This document shows positions 43,105 through 52,388 of a DNA stretch of 64,000 nt, piece after piece (positions within the stretch are counted from its first letter, which is position 1; each line of letters opens with the position of its first letter). Below the pieces are notes generated by a model. It was given only the letters and a program-made list of their open reading frames with translations. It did no database searches and had not been told where the DNA came from. Origin of the DNA: Pyrobaculum ferrireducens (lineage in GTDB: Archaea; Thermoproteota; Thermoprotei; Thermoproteales; Thermoproteaceae); assembly GCF_000234805.1 (NCBI RefSeq), contig NC_016645.1, positions 434,001 through 498,000 on the forward strand, read 5' to 3'. Position numbers and translations under genes: made by a program.

Positions 43105-44234
43105 AGTTGCATAATCTCCAGAGGCCTCAGCTTAGCCACTCTGTACATCGGCGACACGGCCCCCACCAACGCCACAGCAGCCGAGGTGCCCAAGCCCAGG
43201 AGGAGGTAATACGGCTTGAAGACTATCTCGACGTTGAAGTTTATGCCCATGTTTAGAAGCACCTGCTTCACCGCGTTCGCCCCGAAGTAGCCAGCCGCCA
43301 CGCCCCCTACGCCGGCGGCGACGGCGATGGTCAGCACCTCAACCATCACCGATATTGTTATGTCGCGTGAGGAGAGGCCAATAGCCTTCAGCAGGCCGAA
43401 TTCCCTAAGCCTCTCCCGAACCGTTATAGACATCACAGCAAAAGTGGTCACTGCCGCGGCGGCCAACCCGGCGCCCCCAATCGCCGAGAACACAACATTC
43501 AGCGCGTTGAAGACCTGAGTCACCGTTTCCAGGAGGCTTTCCTGCGTGTACACTTGGGCGTCTCTAAAAGTCCCCTTAAGCGCCGCCTCCAACGGCTTTA
43601 CCTGTGTCTTGTCCTTGACTGTAATCAAGACGGCATTAACGAAGGGCCCTGCGCCGATGTTCTCCTGCAACCAGCTGAGAGACACAACCACCAAGTTCAG
43701 TCTAAAAGCACCCACAAAGCCCCTCATGAAGCTACGCATCACCCCCACCACCTTCACCTGGAGCGCCCTCTCGCCGCCGAGCGCCCCGGAGTATATCTTA
43801 ATGGTTATGGTGTCCCCCGGCCTTACCCCCAGCGACTCCTCCACCACCGCCTCCCCGCCCGCCTCGGGCAGGCGGCCCTCCTTGAGATCTATGGCGAAGT
43901 AGTCCACATGTCTCAGAGGGATTCCCACTATCGACACCACCTTACCCCCGTATACCCCGGAGGTGAGGATTATCCCATTTGCAGACTCCACGTAGGGAAC
44001 TCTCCTAATGGCGTCCAACACACCCTGTGGGATGTTTATCGATTCTGAATACATCAGTAAGTCCGCGGGGTAGACTTTGTAGAGCATGTCCTCGACGTAG
44101 CTCCTAGTGGCGTCGCTCACCGCGTACAAGGCAACGAGTAGGGCGACTCCTACGCCTATCGCCACGCCGGTGAGCAAGTAGCGTAGAAGCCGGGCGCGGA
44201 AGTCGCCAACGGCGATCATTAGGATGTGCTCCAC
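43095..44234 (-). CDS. FtsX-fold ABC permease (MacB-like)
   Basis: 379 residues: one membrane helix near the N-terminus (about 15-37), an extracellular domain of about 200 residues (40-245), then three helices (about 255-280, 300-330, 340-365). This is the FtsX/MacB four-helix plan. The extracellular domain would contact the long coiled-coil partner encoded two genes downstream. GTG 44234 follows TTTATATACC (about 44252-44262) at leaderless distance. Divergent from the MMPL gene, with 82 bp between. Confidence 0.9.
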   Translation of the reverse strand: MEHILMIAVGDFRARLLRYLLTGVAIGVGVALLVALYAVSDATRSYVEDMLYKVYPADLLMYSESINIPQGVLDAIRRVPYVESANGIILTSGVYGGKVVSIVGIPLRHVDYFAIDLKEGRLPEAGGEAVVEESLGVRPGDTITIKIYSGALGGERALQVKVVGVMRSFMRGFVGAFRLNLVVVSLSWLQENIGAGPFVNAVLITVKDKTQVKPLEAALKGTFRDAQVYTQESLLETVTQVFNALNVVFSAIGGAGLAAAAVTTFAVMSITVRERLREFGLLKAIGLSSRDITISVMVEVLTIAVAAGVGGVAAGYFGANAVKQVLLNMGINFNVEIVFKPYYLLLGLGTSAAVALVGAVSPMYRVAKLRPLEIMQLWR

Positions 44235-44316
44235 GCGTGACCCGCCGCTCTGGTATATAAAGTCTTCACGACAAGCCGCTTGACTAAACTATTTATACCA
44301 AGGCGGGCGGCCCCAC

Positions 44317-46914
44317 GTGAGGAGGCTCGTGGCGGCCGCCGCCGTCGCGTTGGCACTTTACATATATCTCGCATTTATGTCGGCACAAGTATTCAACGTA
44401 CTTGTGTACGATGAGTCGCAACTCATGCCACGGGACATAGAGCCGAAGTTGGTGGAGTCGATAGTTAAAAACATGTCGAGCCACGGAGGGGCTAAGTTGG
44501 TACCAGTGGTGATATCCGGCCCAGGCCTCGAGGACAAGGCGAGGAGCCTGGCGGCACTTTTCCCAAACACCACGTCGGCGTGGAGCATCCTCGACGAGGC
44601 TCTGCGCTTATATAATGAGAGGGTGGCTGAGGTGGTTAACAACGCCACGTCTAGGTTCCGGGAGGGGGCCCTGGAGATCTCCAACGCCACCGCTAAAATA
44701 TGTGGAGATTTGACGAGGTTAGTAGAGGGGTATAGAGAGGCTAGGGAGAAGGCAAGGCTTTTAATACTGGGCACCTACGGCGCGGCGGCGCTGGGCAAGG
44801 CTGTGGATAACAAGACGCAGCAATTCCTAGAGCACTTCCGGCGCTACGTGGAGAAGTACGACGTTGACGCCGCCATTAGGCTGGCGGCAGACGAGGTATA
44901 TGGAAACGTGTCGCGTTATTTGGCAAACGTGACGTGGAGAAAGTGGGCTAGCCAAGCCGCCCTGGACTCAGTGACAGAAGCCCTCCTATCTACCCGCCTC
45001 AACAGAAGCGCCGTTGAGCTCGCCCGCGTTGTCGACGCAGTGGGCGTGAGGCAGTACGTCTACCTCCAGCTACTCAACACGACTCCTCCAGTTGTGCGCC
45101 CGTACCTGCCGTATCTCGTCTGCGGCGGGGATGTGGATAGGGCTGTGGAGATGTTTAGAGAAGATCTCATACGCAACATAACCAAAACGTTGCCGCCCCC
45201 CACCATCAGCTCGCTACCCCCCGCGGCGGCTCTTATCTACCGCGATAGATACGCACTAGCCCTCATTAAGACCTCGGGAGACTCGCCGGAGGTGCCTCCC
45301 CAGCTGGGCGTGCCAGTCTCTACATCCTTGTTATTGAAGAGCTTTACCAGCGTGGTGACCGAGGACGTGTCTAAGATAGATAGATCCACCGCGGCGGCTC
45401 TCTTCACGGTGTTGCTCATGGTAATGGGGACATTTCTGACGCCCGTAATCATCGTGGCTACAGTGGGCTTGACATACCTAGCAACGCTCGGCTTCATATA
45501 TCAAATACATGAAATACAGAAGACGTACTACCTAACTGTCTACATGGCAGCGCCTGTGATCTTCGCCATCGGAGTCGACTACATGCTACTCATGGCAAGT
45601 AGATACGCAGAGGAGCGCGCCGAGGGCAAAGACAAGTCAGAGGCCCTGGCCGTCGTTAGGAGATACGCAAACAGAGCCATCGCGGCCAGCGCCGCCGTGG
45701 TGGCCACCTCGCTGGGCTCCTTCGCCATATCCCGCCTCCCCTTTATGCAGTCCATAGGCATCGGCTACCTCATAACTACCGCCTTCGTGGTGCTTACGGT
45801 ATTCCTCGTCTTCCCCGCCATACTCGCCGCACTTGGCGACTTCATATTCTGGCCTAAGAAGACGGTGGCCCTCCACAAGGGGCGATCCAGGCTAATGGAG
45901 ATGGCCGTGACCACAGCGCTGAGGAGACCTCTTCTAGTCGCGGCGATCTCCGCCTTGGCTACGCTGGCCTCCTTCGCATACCTGGTAACCACCCTCAAGG
46001 TGACGACCAACCCCGTGGTGGCGATGCCAGAGACTCAGTACAAGCAAGCTCTCGAAATTGCTGTGAGATATTTCCCCAATGTCACAGCCCTCTCCACCAC
46101 CTACCTAGCGATGAAGAGCCCCCCGCCGCCGGGGCTACTAGACGCCGTGGCCCACCTACCACATTTCGTAAACTACACAGTAGAACAGAGCGGCGGCTGG
46201 TACGTGGTATCAATTAAACTCTCGGTGGAAGACACATCCGACGAACTCCTCAAAATCTACCATGAACTCGACAAGCTACGCCAGGTATACGGCCCCTTCC
46301 TAATAGGCGGCGCCGCCGCGTGGAAAAATGTAATATTCAGCGAGATATATGTAAAGTTCTGGAATTTACAGATATATGTAATCATAGGCGCAGTCTTCGT
46401 TATACTCTCCCTCCTATTGAGGAGCTTTTTAATACCGCTGAGGCTCATAGCCACAGTGCTCATGTCCATATCCTGGAGCCTAGCCGCCGAGGTATTCCTA
46501 TTCCAGGAGGTGCTCGGCGAGCCCACCTACTGGCTCGTTCCTGTCGTCCTGTTCTCCTTCCTCATGGCCGTGGGCACCGACTACGACATCTTTATCATTA
46601 CGCGTATTAGAGAGGAGCTTGAAGGCGGGCTCGACGAGAGGGAGGCGGTGAGGCGCGCCATAGTCACCACAGGCCCTGTAATCACCGGAGCCGCCATGAT
46701 CTTGGCAGTGGCCTTCTCCACCCTAGCACTCTCCCAGATTTTAGTACTTAGGGAGGTAGGCTTCACCATTGCCCTAGCCGCGCTCATAGACGCCTTCTTA
46801 ATTAGGCCTCTCGTAGTCCCCGCGCTGATTGTGCTAGCCGGGAAGTACAACTGGTGGTGGATCACCGGCTACAACATCAAGCCGCCCGCCCAAACCAAGA
46901 CCGCACCCTTGTGA
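44317..46914 (+). CDS. MMPL/RND-superfamily membrane transporter
   Basis: 865 residues with the duplicated RND plan: one N-terminal helix (about 5-25), an extracellular domain (about 30-365), five helices (about 370-510), a second helix and extracellular domain (about 535-680), and five more helices (685-850). The GVDYMLLMASRYAEER and GTDYDIFIITRIREE segments are the paired GxDY motifs of MMPL proteins, where the Asp carries protons. MMPL and HpnN proteins export lipids in bacteria. CTATTTATACC (44289-44299) gives GTG 44317 as the leaderless start. It is divergent from the ABC operon, and a shared function is inferred. Confidence 0.92.
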   Translation: MRRLVAAAAVALALYIYLAFMSAQVFNVLVYDESQLMPRDIEPKLVESIVKNMSSHGGAKLVPVVISGPGLEDKARSLAALFPNTTSAWSILDEALRLYNERVAEVVNNATSRFREGALEISNATAKICGDLTRLVEGYREAREKARLLILGTYGAAALGKAVDNKTQQFLEHFRRYVEKYDVDAAIRLAADEVYGNVSRYLANVTWRKWASQAALDSVTEALLSTRLNRSAVELARVVDAVGVRQYVYLQLLNTTPPVVRPYLPYLVCGGDVDRAVEMFREDLIRNITKTLPPPTISSLPPAAALIYRDRYALALIKTSGDSPEVPPQLGVPVSTSLLLKSFTSVVTEDVSKIDRSTAAALFTVLLMVMGTFLTPVIIVATVGLTYLATLGFIYQIHEIQKTYYLTVYMAAPVIFAIGVDYMLLMASRYAEERAEGKDKSEALAVVRRYANRAIAASAAVVATSLGSFAISRLPFMQSIGIGYLITTAFVVLTVFLVFPAILAALGDFIFWPKKTVALHKGRSRLMEMAVTTALRRPLLVAAISALATLASFAYLVTTLKVTTNPVVAMPETQYKQALEIAVRYFPNVTALSTTYLAMKSPPPPGLLDAVAHLPHFVNYTVEQSGGWYVVSIKLSVEDTSDELLKIYHELDKLRQVYGPFLIGGAAAWKNVIFSEIYVKFWNLQIYVIIGAVFVILSLLLRSFLIPLRLIATVLMSISWSLAAEVFLFQEVLGEPTYWLVPVVLFSFLMAVGTDYDIFIITRIREELEGGLDEREAVRRAIVTTGPVITGAAMILAVAFSTLALSQILVLREVGFTIALAALIDAFLIRPLVVPALIVLAGKYNWWWITGYNIKPPAQTKTAPL

Positions 46915-47056
46915 CACACGTCGTTTAAATAACTTAACAGATCCAGCATAGGTCCTAACACCACGAGCCCTTGTATATTTTTTTCCGTTAGGTTTTTGTC
47001 GAATTGCTACGCGTTTTATGGCTAGTGGGAGGTGTTTTTAAGCTCGGTGGTTTATC

Positions 47057-47242
47057 GTGCACGTGGTAGGCGTATATGAAATTTTGAAGAGGCTGGGCGA
47101 GGCCGATCTGGACGATCTGGTGGAGGCCGCGTATAGAGAGGGCATTCCGCCGCCTGTGGCCACGAGGGCGTTGATGAGGTTGATAGAGCGCGGCGAGGTG
47201 GAGGTGATATGCGGCATGACTATTCGATACAAGCCGAGATGA
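47057..47242 (+). CDS. Small winged-helix protein (61 aa)
   Basis: 61 residues forming a compact helix-turn-helix: VYEILKRLGEADLDDLVEAA..., then PPPVATRALMRLIERGEVEVICGMTIRYKPR, the recognition helix and wing. Probably a DNA-binding protein. GTG 47057 lies about 22 nt after TTTTTAAGC. The stop overlaps the next start (ATGA). Confidence 0.7.
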   Translation: MHVVGVYEILKRLGEADLDDLVEAAYREGIPPPVATRALMRLIERGEVEVICGMTIRYKPR

Positions 47243-47847
47243 ATTTCATAACTAGCTTCTGGGGCTTGGTTGTAGAGCGGATTAACTTCTGGGATGTCTG
47301 GCGTGAAATTGTAGATGCCCATGTGGTGGATGAGGTGGCTTGGGTTGTCGAGAAGATACAGAGCGCCGGGTACGAAGTCCCTCTTGGAGCTGTGGCCCGT
47401 GCCTTATCCCACAGGTCTGATCTTGACCACAGATTTCTGGCGGCGAGGTTTATGGATCTCGTGAATAGACGTATGAAACCCGCGCCTTGTGTACATGAGT
47501 TCTTCTCCGCCCTCGCCAGCAGGGGGAGGATCGCCGTTTTGTCCAACACCCCCTGTAGGTGTTTTATAGATAGTTTCCTGAAGGAGAGAAATCTACATGT
47601 AGACTTAGTTCTAACCTCGGACATGTTGCTTAGGAGAAAGCCGTCGAAATCTGTGTTTAAATTCGCCTTGTCAAAGTTAGGGGCTGAGCCGCACAGCGCA
47701 GTCTACATTGGCGACAGCGTAGAGGACCTGGGGGCTCTGGGCCTTGGCATTTTGACGGTTATAGTCGGCGCAGAAGGCGGCCATTTGAACTTCCCAGACC
47801 TCTGTAGCGCGGCGAGGTGGCTGTCGACAGGGCTAGAAAGATTATAA
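47239..47847 (+). CDS. HAD-like protein without the nucleophile motif
   Basis: 202 residues from ATG 47239, which overlaps the upstream stop. HAD motifs II (AVLSNTPC), III (LLRRKPSK) and IV (VYIGDSVEDLGALG) are clear, but the N-terminus (MNFITSFWGLVVERINFWD) has no DxDxT motif, so phosphotransfer by the usual aspartate is unlikely. It may be a binding or regulatory protein. A frameshift upstream is not evident, because the preceding frame is filled by another gene. The longer frame from 47209 would run through that gene. Confidence 0.7.
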   Translation: MNFITSFWGLVVERINFWDVWREIVDAHVVDEVAWVVEKIQSAGYEVPLGAVARALSHRSDLDHRFLAARFMDLVNRRMKPAPCVHEFFSALASRGRIAVLSNTPCRCFIDSFLKERNLHVDLVLTSDMLLRRKPSKSVFKFALSKLGAEPHSAVYIGDSVEDLGALGLGILTVIVGAEGGHLNFPDLCSAARWLSTGLERL

Positions 47848-47867
47848 ATACACAACTAGATGAGGCG

Positions 47868-48089
47868 GTGATTACATGTCCACGTTGCGGCTTGCCGGAG
47901 TGGGAGGCTCTGCCGCCGCCACATACATACCGCCACAAGGGTCCTGAAAATACGATAATGATCGCTAGGTGTAGAAACTGTGGAATTGTGTTCTACATAT
48001 TCCGCACCTCGCTGGAGACCTTCACACTGGAGATGGAAAAGGCGGAGCGGAAGCACGGCGCCATACCCCACATCGACTTGAAGAAGTAG
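47868..48089 (+). CDS. Zinc-binding protein (73 aa)
   Basis: 73 residues from GTG 47868, with paired CXXC motifs: CPRCGLPEWE near the N-terminus and CRNCGIVFY about 35 residues later, then a charged helix. GATTATAAATAC (47840-47851) is the box A that sets this start; the longer frame from GTG 47817 lies over the end of the HAD-like gene and its promoter. It precedes the tRNA thiolase gene by one base, so a role with it is possible. Confidence 0.7.
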   Translation: MITCPRCGLPEWEALPPPHTYRHKGPENTIMIARCRNCGIVFYIFRTSLETFTLEMEKAERKHGAIPHIDLKK

Positions 48090-48090
48090 C

Positions 48091-49077
48091 GTGAGCCTCT
48101 GCCAGCGTTGCGGCAAGAGGCCTGCCCAGTACCTCCGCGTGGTTAGCGGCGAGAGGCTATGCCTCCGTTGCCTATTCACCTCGCTGGAGAAAAAAGTCCT
48201 TGAGACGATTAGGAGAGAGAAGATGATTATACCCGGGGACTACGTCGCGGTGGCGGTCTCCGGGGGCAAGGACAGCCTCGTCCTTCTCCACATCTTAGGC
48301 AGACTGAGGGAGAGGGGGTTGCTGAAAGAGGTGAAGATGGAGGCTTTTACAATAAACGAGGGGCATCCCTACAGCTGTTTCTACCGCATGTCGAGGAAGG
48401 ACTACGTGAAAGAGGTGGCGTCTAAATTCGGCGTTGAGTACAACGTTTACCACTTTAAGGATATCTTTGGCGTAACCGCCATGGAGCTCTCCGAGAGGCT
48501 CGCGAAGGCGGGGCACGAGGTCCACATGTGCACTATCGACGGCGTGTTAAGGCGCCGCGCCATGAACATCATTGGGAAGAGGAGGGGCTGGACTAAGATA
48601 GCCACAGCCCACAACCTAGACGACGAGGCCCAGACGGCGCTTATGAATGTTTTGATGGGCAACCTCTCGCGGTTTCGGTGGTACGGCCACTATGAAGACG
48701 CCGAGGAGAAGGACTTGATACCCCGGATAAAGCCGCTGAAGTACGTGAGAGAGGAGGAGGTGGCTCTCTACGCCTACTACCACGGCGTGCCCCTCATGGA
48801 GCTGGAATGCCCCTATGTCGTGGCGAACCCACGCTACCAGCTCAAATTCACACTGGCGGAAATGGAGAGGGAGATGCCGACGGTGAAGTACAGCCTAGTT
48901 TCCTTTGGCGAAAAGCTAGCTAAGTTTCTACAAGCCCAACCCCCCCAGCCCATGAGGAGGTGCAGGTACTGCAACTCGGTGACGTCCAGAGAGGTATGCC
49001 GTGTATGTGAGTTATTTGAAAAAGCAGGTCTCTTGGATACATACCTCGGTAGGGCAGGAGGGGGGCAGACGGCCTAA
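48091..49077 (+). CDS. tRNA 2-thiolation enzyme, TtuA/CTU1 family
   Basis: 328 residues. N-terminal zinc site (Cys4, Cys7, Cys24, Cys27), PP-loop SGGKDS (57-62) that adenylates the tRNA uridine, and a C-terminal zinc site (CRYC, CRVC near 293-310). TtuA-type enzymes bind a 4Fe-4S cluster with three cysteines, two in a CXXC in front of G(V/I)xRR. Here that motif reads CTIDGVLRRR (Cys147, Asp150), with Cys240 (LECPY) as the third ligand, so one cysteine is replaced by Asp. Its product is probably 2-thiouridine at position 34 or 2-thioribothymidine at position 54. GTG 48091. Confidence 0.88.
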   Translation: MSLCQRCGKRPAQYLRVVSGERLCLRCLFTSLEKKVLETIRREKMIIPGDYVAVAVSGGKDSLVLLHILGRLRERGLLKEVKMEAFTINEGHPYSCFYRMSRKDYVKEVASKFGVEYNVYHFKDIFGVTAMELSERLAKAGHEVHMCTIDGVLRRRAMNIIGKRRGWTKIATAHNLDDEAQTALMNVLMGNLSRFRWYGHYEDAEEKDLIPRIKPLKYVREEEVALYAYYHGVPLMELECPYVVANPRYQLKFTLAEMEREMPTVKYSLVSFGEKLAKFLQAQPPQPMRRCRYCNSVTSREVCRVCELFEKAGLLDTYLGRAGGGQTA

Positions 49078-49730
49078 GCCTCCAGCGTCAGGCAGATCCC
49101 CTCGTCACTCAGCTTAGCCTGCGCCCCCAGCTCTTTGACAAACACCTCGACGTACCTCCTGGCCATTGGCTGCGCTAGGCTACAAAGCCTAGCCGAGAGC
49201 CTCCCCTCCCTCACCTCGGTATTCTCCACCGTGTAGAGACCTCTGAGTTGCGCAATGTATATAGCCTCGTCTAGGACGAGTGGGTCGACAGACGCCACCA
49301 ATTCCTTAACGGTCTTCGCGTCTCTCCTAGCAAGCTCCTCCGCCAGCTTGGCGGGTTCCTGCAACAGCGGCATCAAGTCCCGTTCTATAGATATGCTAGA
49401 CTTCCCGTTTATAACGTGGATTATCCACCTGGGGACGAAAATCGACGTCGTGGACACCCTATACCTCACTTTTTTCACAAAGGCAAACATCTGGAGGCTC
49501 TTGACAATGTCCTTGATCTGATCATCAGAGACAAGGGTAAGGTCAACTATGAAGTGCAGATTCTGGCGGTCTGCGTCTATGGCTATGTTGATAATATTCA
49601 CATCGTGTTCTGCGAAAATATTGGAGAGCGTGGCTAATATACCCGGCTGGTCAAAATTTAGCTCGACGAGGAATTCCCCAAGCCTAGATCCAGTGCCGTC
49701 TGCAATTAGGTAAATCTCACGGTTAAGCAT
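49074..49730 (-). CDS. ACT-domain protein (218 aa)
   Basis: 218 residues. Residues 15-85 form an ACT domain (FLVELNFDQPGILATLSNIFAEHDVNIINIAI), the fold that binds amino acids and regulates enzymes. The remaining 130 residues are mixed helix and strand (DLMPLLQEPAKLAEELARR...) and not recognised. Probably a stand-alone ligand-binding regulator. The 3' end overlaps the convergent tRNA thiolase by 4 bp; ATG 49730 follows GATTTAAATAATCC (about 49747-49760). Confidence 0.75.
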   Translation of the reverse strand: MLNREIYLIADGTGSRLGEFLVELNFDQPGILATLSNIFAEHDVNIINIAIDADRQNLHFIVDLTLVSDDQIKDIVKSLQMFAFVKKVRYRVSTTSIFVPRWIIHVINGKSSISIERDLMPLLQEPAKLAEELARRDAKTVKELVASVDPLVLDEAIYIAQLRGLYTVENTEVREGRLSARLCSLAQPMARRYVEVFVKELGAQAKLSDEGICLTLEA

Positions 49731-49807
49731 TGAGGCACAACACCCGGATTATTTAAATCTTTATCCTCACATAAAAATCCAAAGAATCACAACCCGGGCG
49801 GCCGTAC

Positions 49808-52246
49808 ATGTCTCAAATACATAAAAACCTCGTCATGTCACCCTCCGTGGCGCATAGACTTCCGCCTCGCTGGGACTTGAAGTGGGAGACTGAGCTCCTA
49901 AAGACGTGGGAGGCTGAGGGGAGGTTCAGGACGAGGATCAGCGGGACGCGCCCGGTATTCGTAATAGACACCCCGCCGCCGTATCTGTCTAGCAACAGGC
50001 CACACATAGGCCAGACGGCGTCGTACGCCCACTTCGACATGATTGCGAGGTTTTTGAAAATGCGGGGGATCGACGTGGTCTTTCCCTTCTACCTTGACAG
50101 AAACGGCCTCCCAATAGAGGTACAGGTGGAGAAGAAGTACGGCATAGTGGCCCACGAGGTGCCCAGGGAGAAGTTTGTCAAGATGTGTAAAGAGGAGTTG
50201 GACAGCTACGAGGGGGAGTTCGTCTCCTCCCTCAGGCGCTGGGGCATATCCTTCGACTACTGGCCCCAAGGCACGGACAGCCCCGAGTACAGACAGATGA
50301 CGCAGAACACCTTTATAGAGATCTGGAGGAGGGGGCTTGTATACGAAGCTGAGCGGCCTACGCCGTGGTGTCCCCGTTGCCGCACGGCCCTGGCGGAGCC
50401 GGAGATAGAGTACAGGGAGGAGGAGACCTACCTCAACTATATTAAATTCAGGGTGCGGGAAACCGGCGAGGACATTATCATAGCCACCACGAGGCCCGAG
50501 CTGTTGCCCGCCACTGTGGCCGTCATTTTCCACCCAGGCGACGACAGGTACAAAAGGCTTGAGGGGATGCACGCCGTGGTGCCGCCCGAGGGGCAGGTGG
50601 TGCCCATCCTCCCCCACAGAGCCGCCAATCCAAACTTTGGCACTGGGCTGGTGATGATCTCCACATTCGGCGACACGAGGGACTTGATGATTGTCAACGA
50701 GCTCAAGCTCCCCATTAAGATAGTCGTGGACGAAGGCGGGCGGATCAGCGCTGGGAGATACGCCGGGCTTTCTATAAGAGAGGCCCGCGCCAAGATAATC
50801 GAAGATTTGAAGAGGGAGGGCCTCCTAGTGAAGCAGGAGAAGCTGGTGCACAACGTGCCCGTGTGCTGGAGGTGTAAAACCCCCCTGGAGATAATCGTCA
50901 CCAGGGAGCTCTTCATAAAACAGATAGAGTTCAAGGAGAAGCTAATCGAACTCGCCAATAAGATGGAGTTCAAGCCGCCGGAGTACCGCCAAGTCCTCAT
51001 AGACTGGATAAAGTCGCTGGAGCTGGACTGGCCGGTGTCGAGAAGGCGCTACTACGCCACGGAGATCCCGCTGTGGTGGTGCGTAAAGCCCAGCGGCGAG
51101 AGGACGCCGGTCCTGCCGAAGGGAGACCGCTACTACGTGCCTTGGAGAGACGAGCCGCCCCCCGAGGTAAAGGAGGCGTGTAAAGACGGGAAGCTGGAAG
51201 GTGACACAAGAGTGTTCGACACCTGGTTCGACTCGTCGATTTCTTGGATGTACGCCTCCGGCGTCACCAAGGAGCACAACGTATTCCCAAAGGTCTACCC
51301 CCACTCTATTATGAGGCCCCAGGGATACGACATCATAAGGACGTGGCTCTACTACTCACTCCTAAGAGCCTACCTCTTGTACGGCGACGTGCCCTTCCGC
51401 TACGTTAGGATAAACGGCATGGGCCTCGACGAGAAGGGGGAGGCGATGCATAAGTCAAAAGGCAACGTTATCGACTTGCTGGCCCCCGTGGAGAAGTACG
51501 GTGCAGATCCCGTGCGCTTCTGGGCCGCCGCCGCCGGGAGGCTCGGCTCAGACTACAGATACAACGAAAACATAATAAGAGAGGGCAAGGAGTTCCAGAC
51601 AAAGGTCTGGAATATCTCCCGCTTCGTCCTCTCATTCCCAGAACCCCAGCACAAGCCTCAGCTAATGCCAGTGGACACGGCCATACTGGCTAGGCTGTAC
51701 GAGGTGGCTAAGAGAGTCATATCGGCTTACAGCGACTTCGACGTATATGAGCCAGCGCACGCCCTTTACAACTTCATATGGCACGACTTCGCGGATCACT
51801 ACATCGAGCTAGTTAAATCCAGGGCCTACAACAGAGAGGGAGTGTACACAGATGAGGAGCAGAAAGCCGCCATCTGGACCCTCTACACGGTGTGGAGATA
51901 CAGCCTCAAGTTGCTTGCGCCAATCATGCCCTTCGTGACGGACAAAATCTGGCGCGAGGTCTACGGCAAGTCAATACACGACGAGACGATAGAAGACCCC
52001 CCAGAGGAGTGGAGAGGAGGCGACGCCGCTCTATTCGACCTCGTCAAGAAAATAAACAGCGCCGTGTGGCGCTACAAGAATAGAAACGGTATGAGCCTTG
52101 CCGATCCACTAAACGCCGTGCTGTACGTACCCGAGGCGGCCATGGCGGCGGCCAAAGATCTCAAATACATGCACAAAGCCACAGACGTGAGGCCGGGCCG
52201 CGGCACCCAGCAGATAGACGAAGAGGGAATAGTGTGGCTAGGCTAG
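49808..52246 (+). CDS. valS: Valyl-tRNA synthetase
   Basis: 812 residues. Class I signature HIGH appears as PHIGQ within DTPPPYLSSNRPHIGQTAS; KMSKS as MHKSKGN; the CP1 editing domain includes TTRPELLPATVAVIFHP. RWGISFDYW, DTWFDSSISWMYASG and the anticodon domain WNISRFVLSF support ValRS over IleRS and LeuRS. It charges tRNA-Val, one gene for which is at 18907. The two zinc-knuckle cysteine pairs (CPRC, CWRC) are in the connective region. ATG 49808; TTATCCTCACATAAAAATCC upstream contains possible promoter elements. Confidence 0.93.
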   Translation: MSQIHKNLVMSPSVAHRLPPRWDLKWETELLKTWEAEGRFRTRISGTRPVFVIDTPPPYLSSNRPHIGQTASYAHFDMIARFLKMRGIDVVFPFYLDRNGLPIEVQVEKKYGIVAHEVPREKFVKMCKEELDSYEGEFVSSLRRWGISFDYWPQGTDSPEYRQMTQNTFIEIWRRGLVYEAERPTPWCPRCRTALAEPEIEYREEETYLNYIKFRVRETGEDIIIATTRPELLPATVAVIFHPGDDRYKRLEGMHAVVPPEGQVVPILPHRAANPNFGTGLVMISTFGDTRDLMIVNELKLPIKIVVDEGGRISAGRYAGLSIREARAKIIEDLKREGLLVKQEKLVHNVPVCWRCKTPLEIIVTRELFIKQIEFKEKLIELANKMEFKPPEYRQVLIDWIKSLELDWPVSRRRYYATEIPLWWCVKPSGERTPVLPKGDRYYVPWRDEPPPEVKEACKDGKLEGDTRVFDTWFDSSISWMYASGVTKEHNVFPKVYPHSIMRPQGYDIIRTWLYYSLLRAYLLYGDVPFRYVRINGMGLDEKGEAMHKSKGNVIDLLAPVEKYGADPVRFWAAAAGRLGSDYRYNENIIREGKEFQTKVWNISRFVLSFPEPQHKPQLMPVDTAILARLYEVAKRVISAYSDFDVYEPAHALYNFIWHDFADHYIELVKSRAYNREGVYTDEEQKAAIWTLYTVWRYSLKLLAPIMPFVTDKIWREVYGKSIHDETIEDPPEEWRGGDAALFDLVKKINSAVWRYKNRNGMSLADPLNAVLYVPEAAMAAAKDLKYMHKATDVRPGRGTQQIDEEGIVWLG

Positions 52247-52286
52247 CTAATCCGTAGTCTAACTTCCTGCGTGAGTACAACTAGAA

Positions 52287-52388
52287 ATTCGGCATATTGA
52301 CAGAATACTAACAAGAGGCGCCCTCGACGCGCTGATGTGCCCCAAGCCGATCTTTAGGGCAGTGGGGCTATGTAACAGATCTATGTAA
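52287..52388 (+). pseudogene. Fossil of a PaREP2b 3' end
   Basis: Thirty-three codons in one frame read IRHIDRILTRGALDALMCPKPIFRAVGLCNRSM and a stop. This matches the last residues of the PaREP2b protein at 2359 (RRIRLTGSALDALMRLEP...ALGICQKG). Nothing of the rest of the gene remains upstream, where ValRS ends 40 bp earlier. It ends directly at the convergent helicase gene. Confidence 0.75.
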
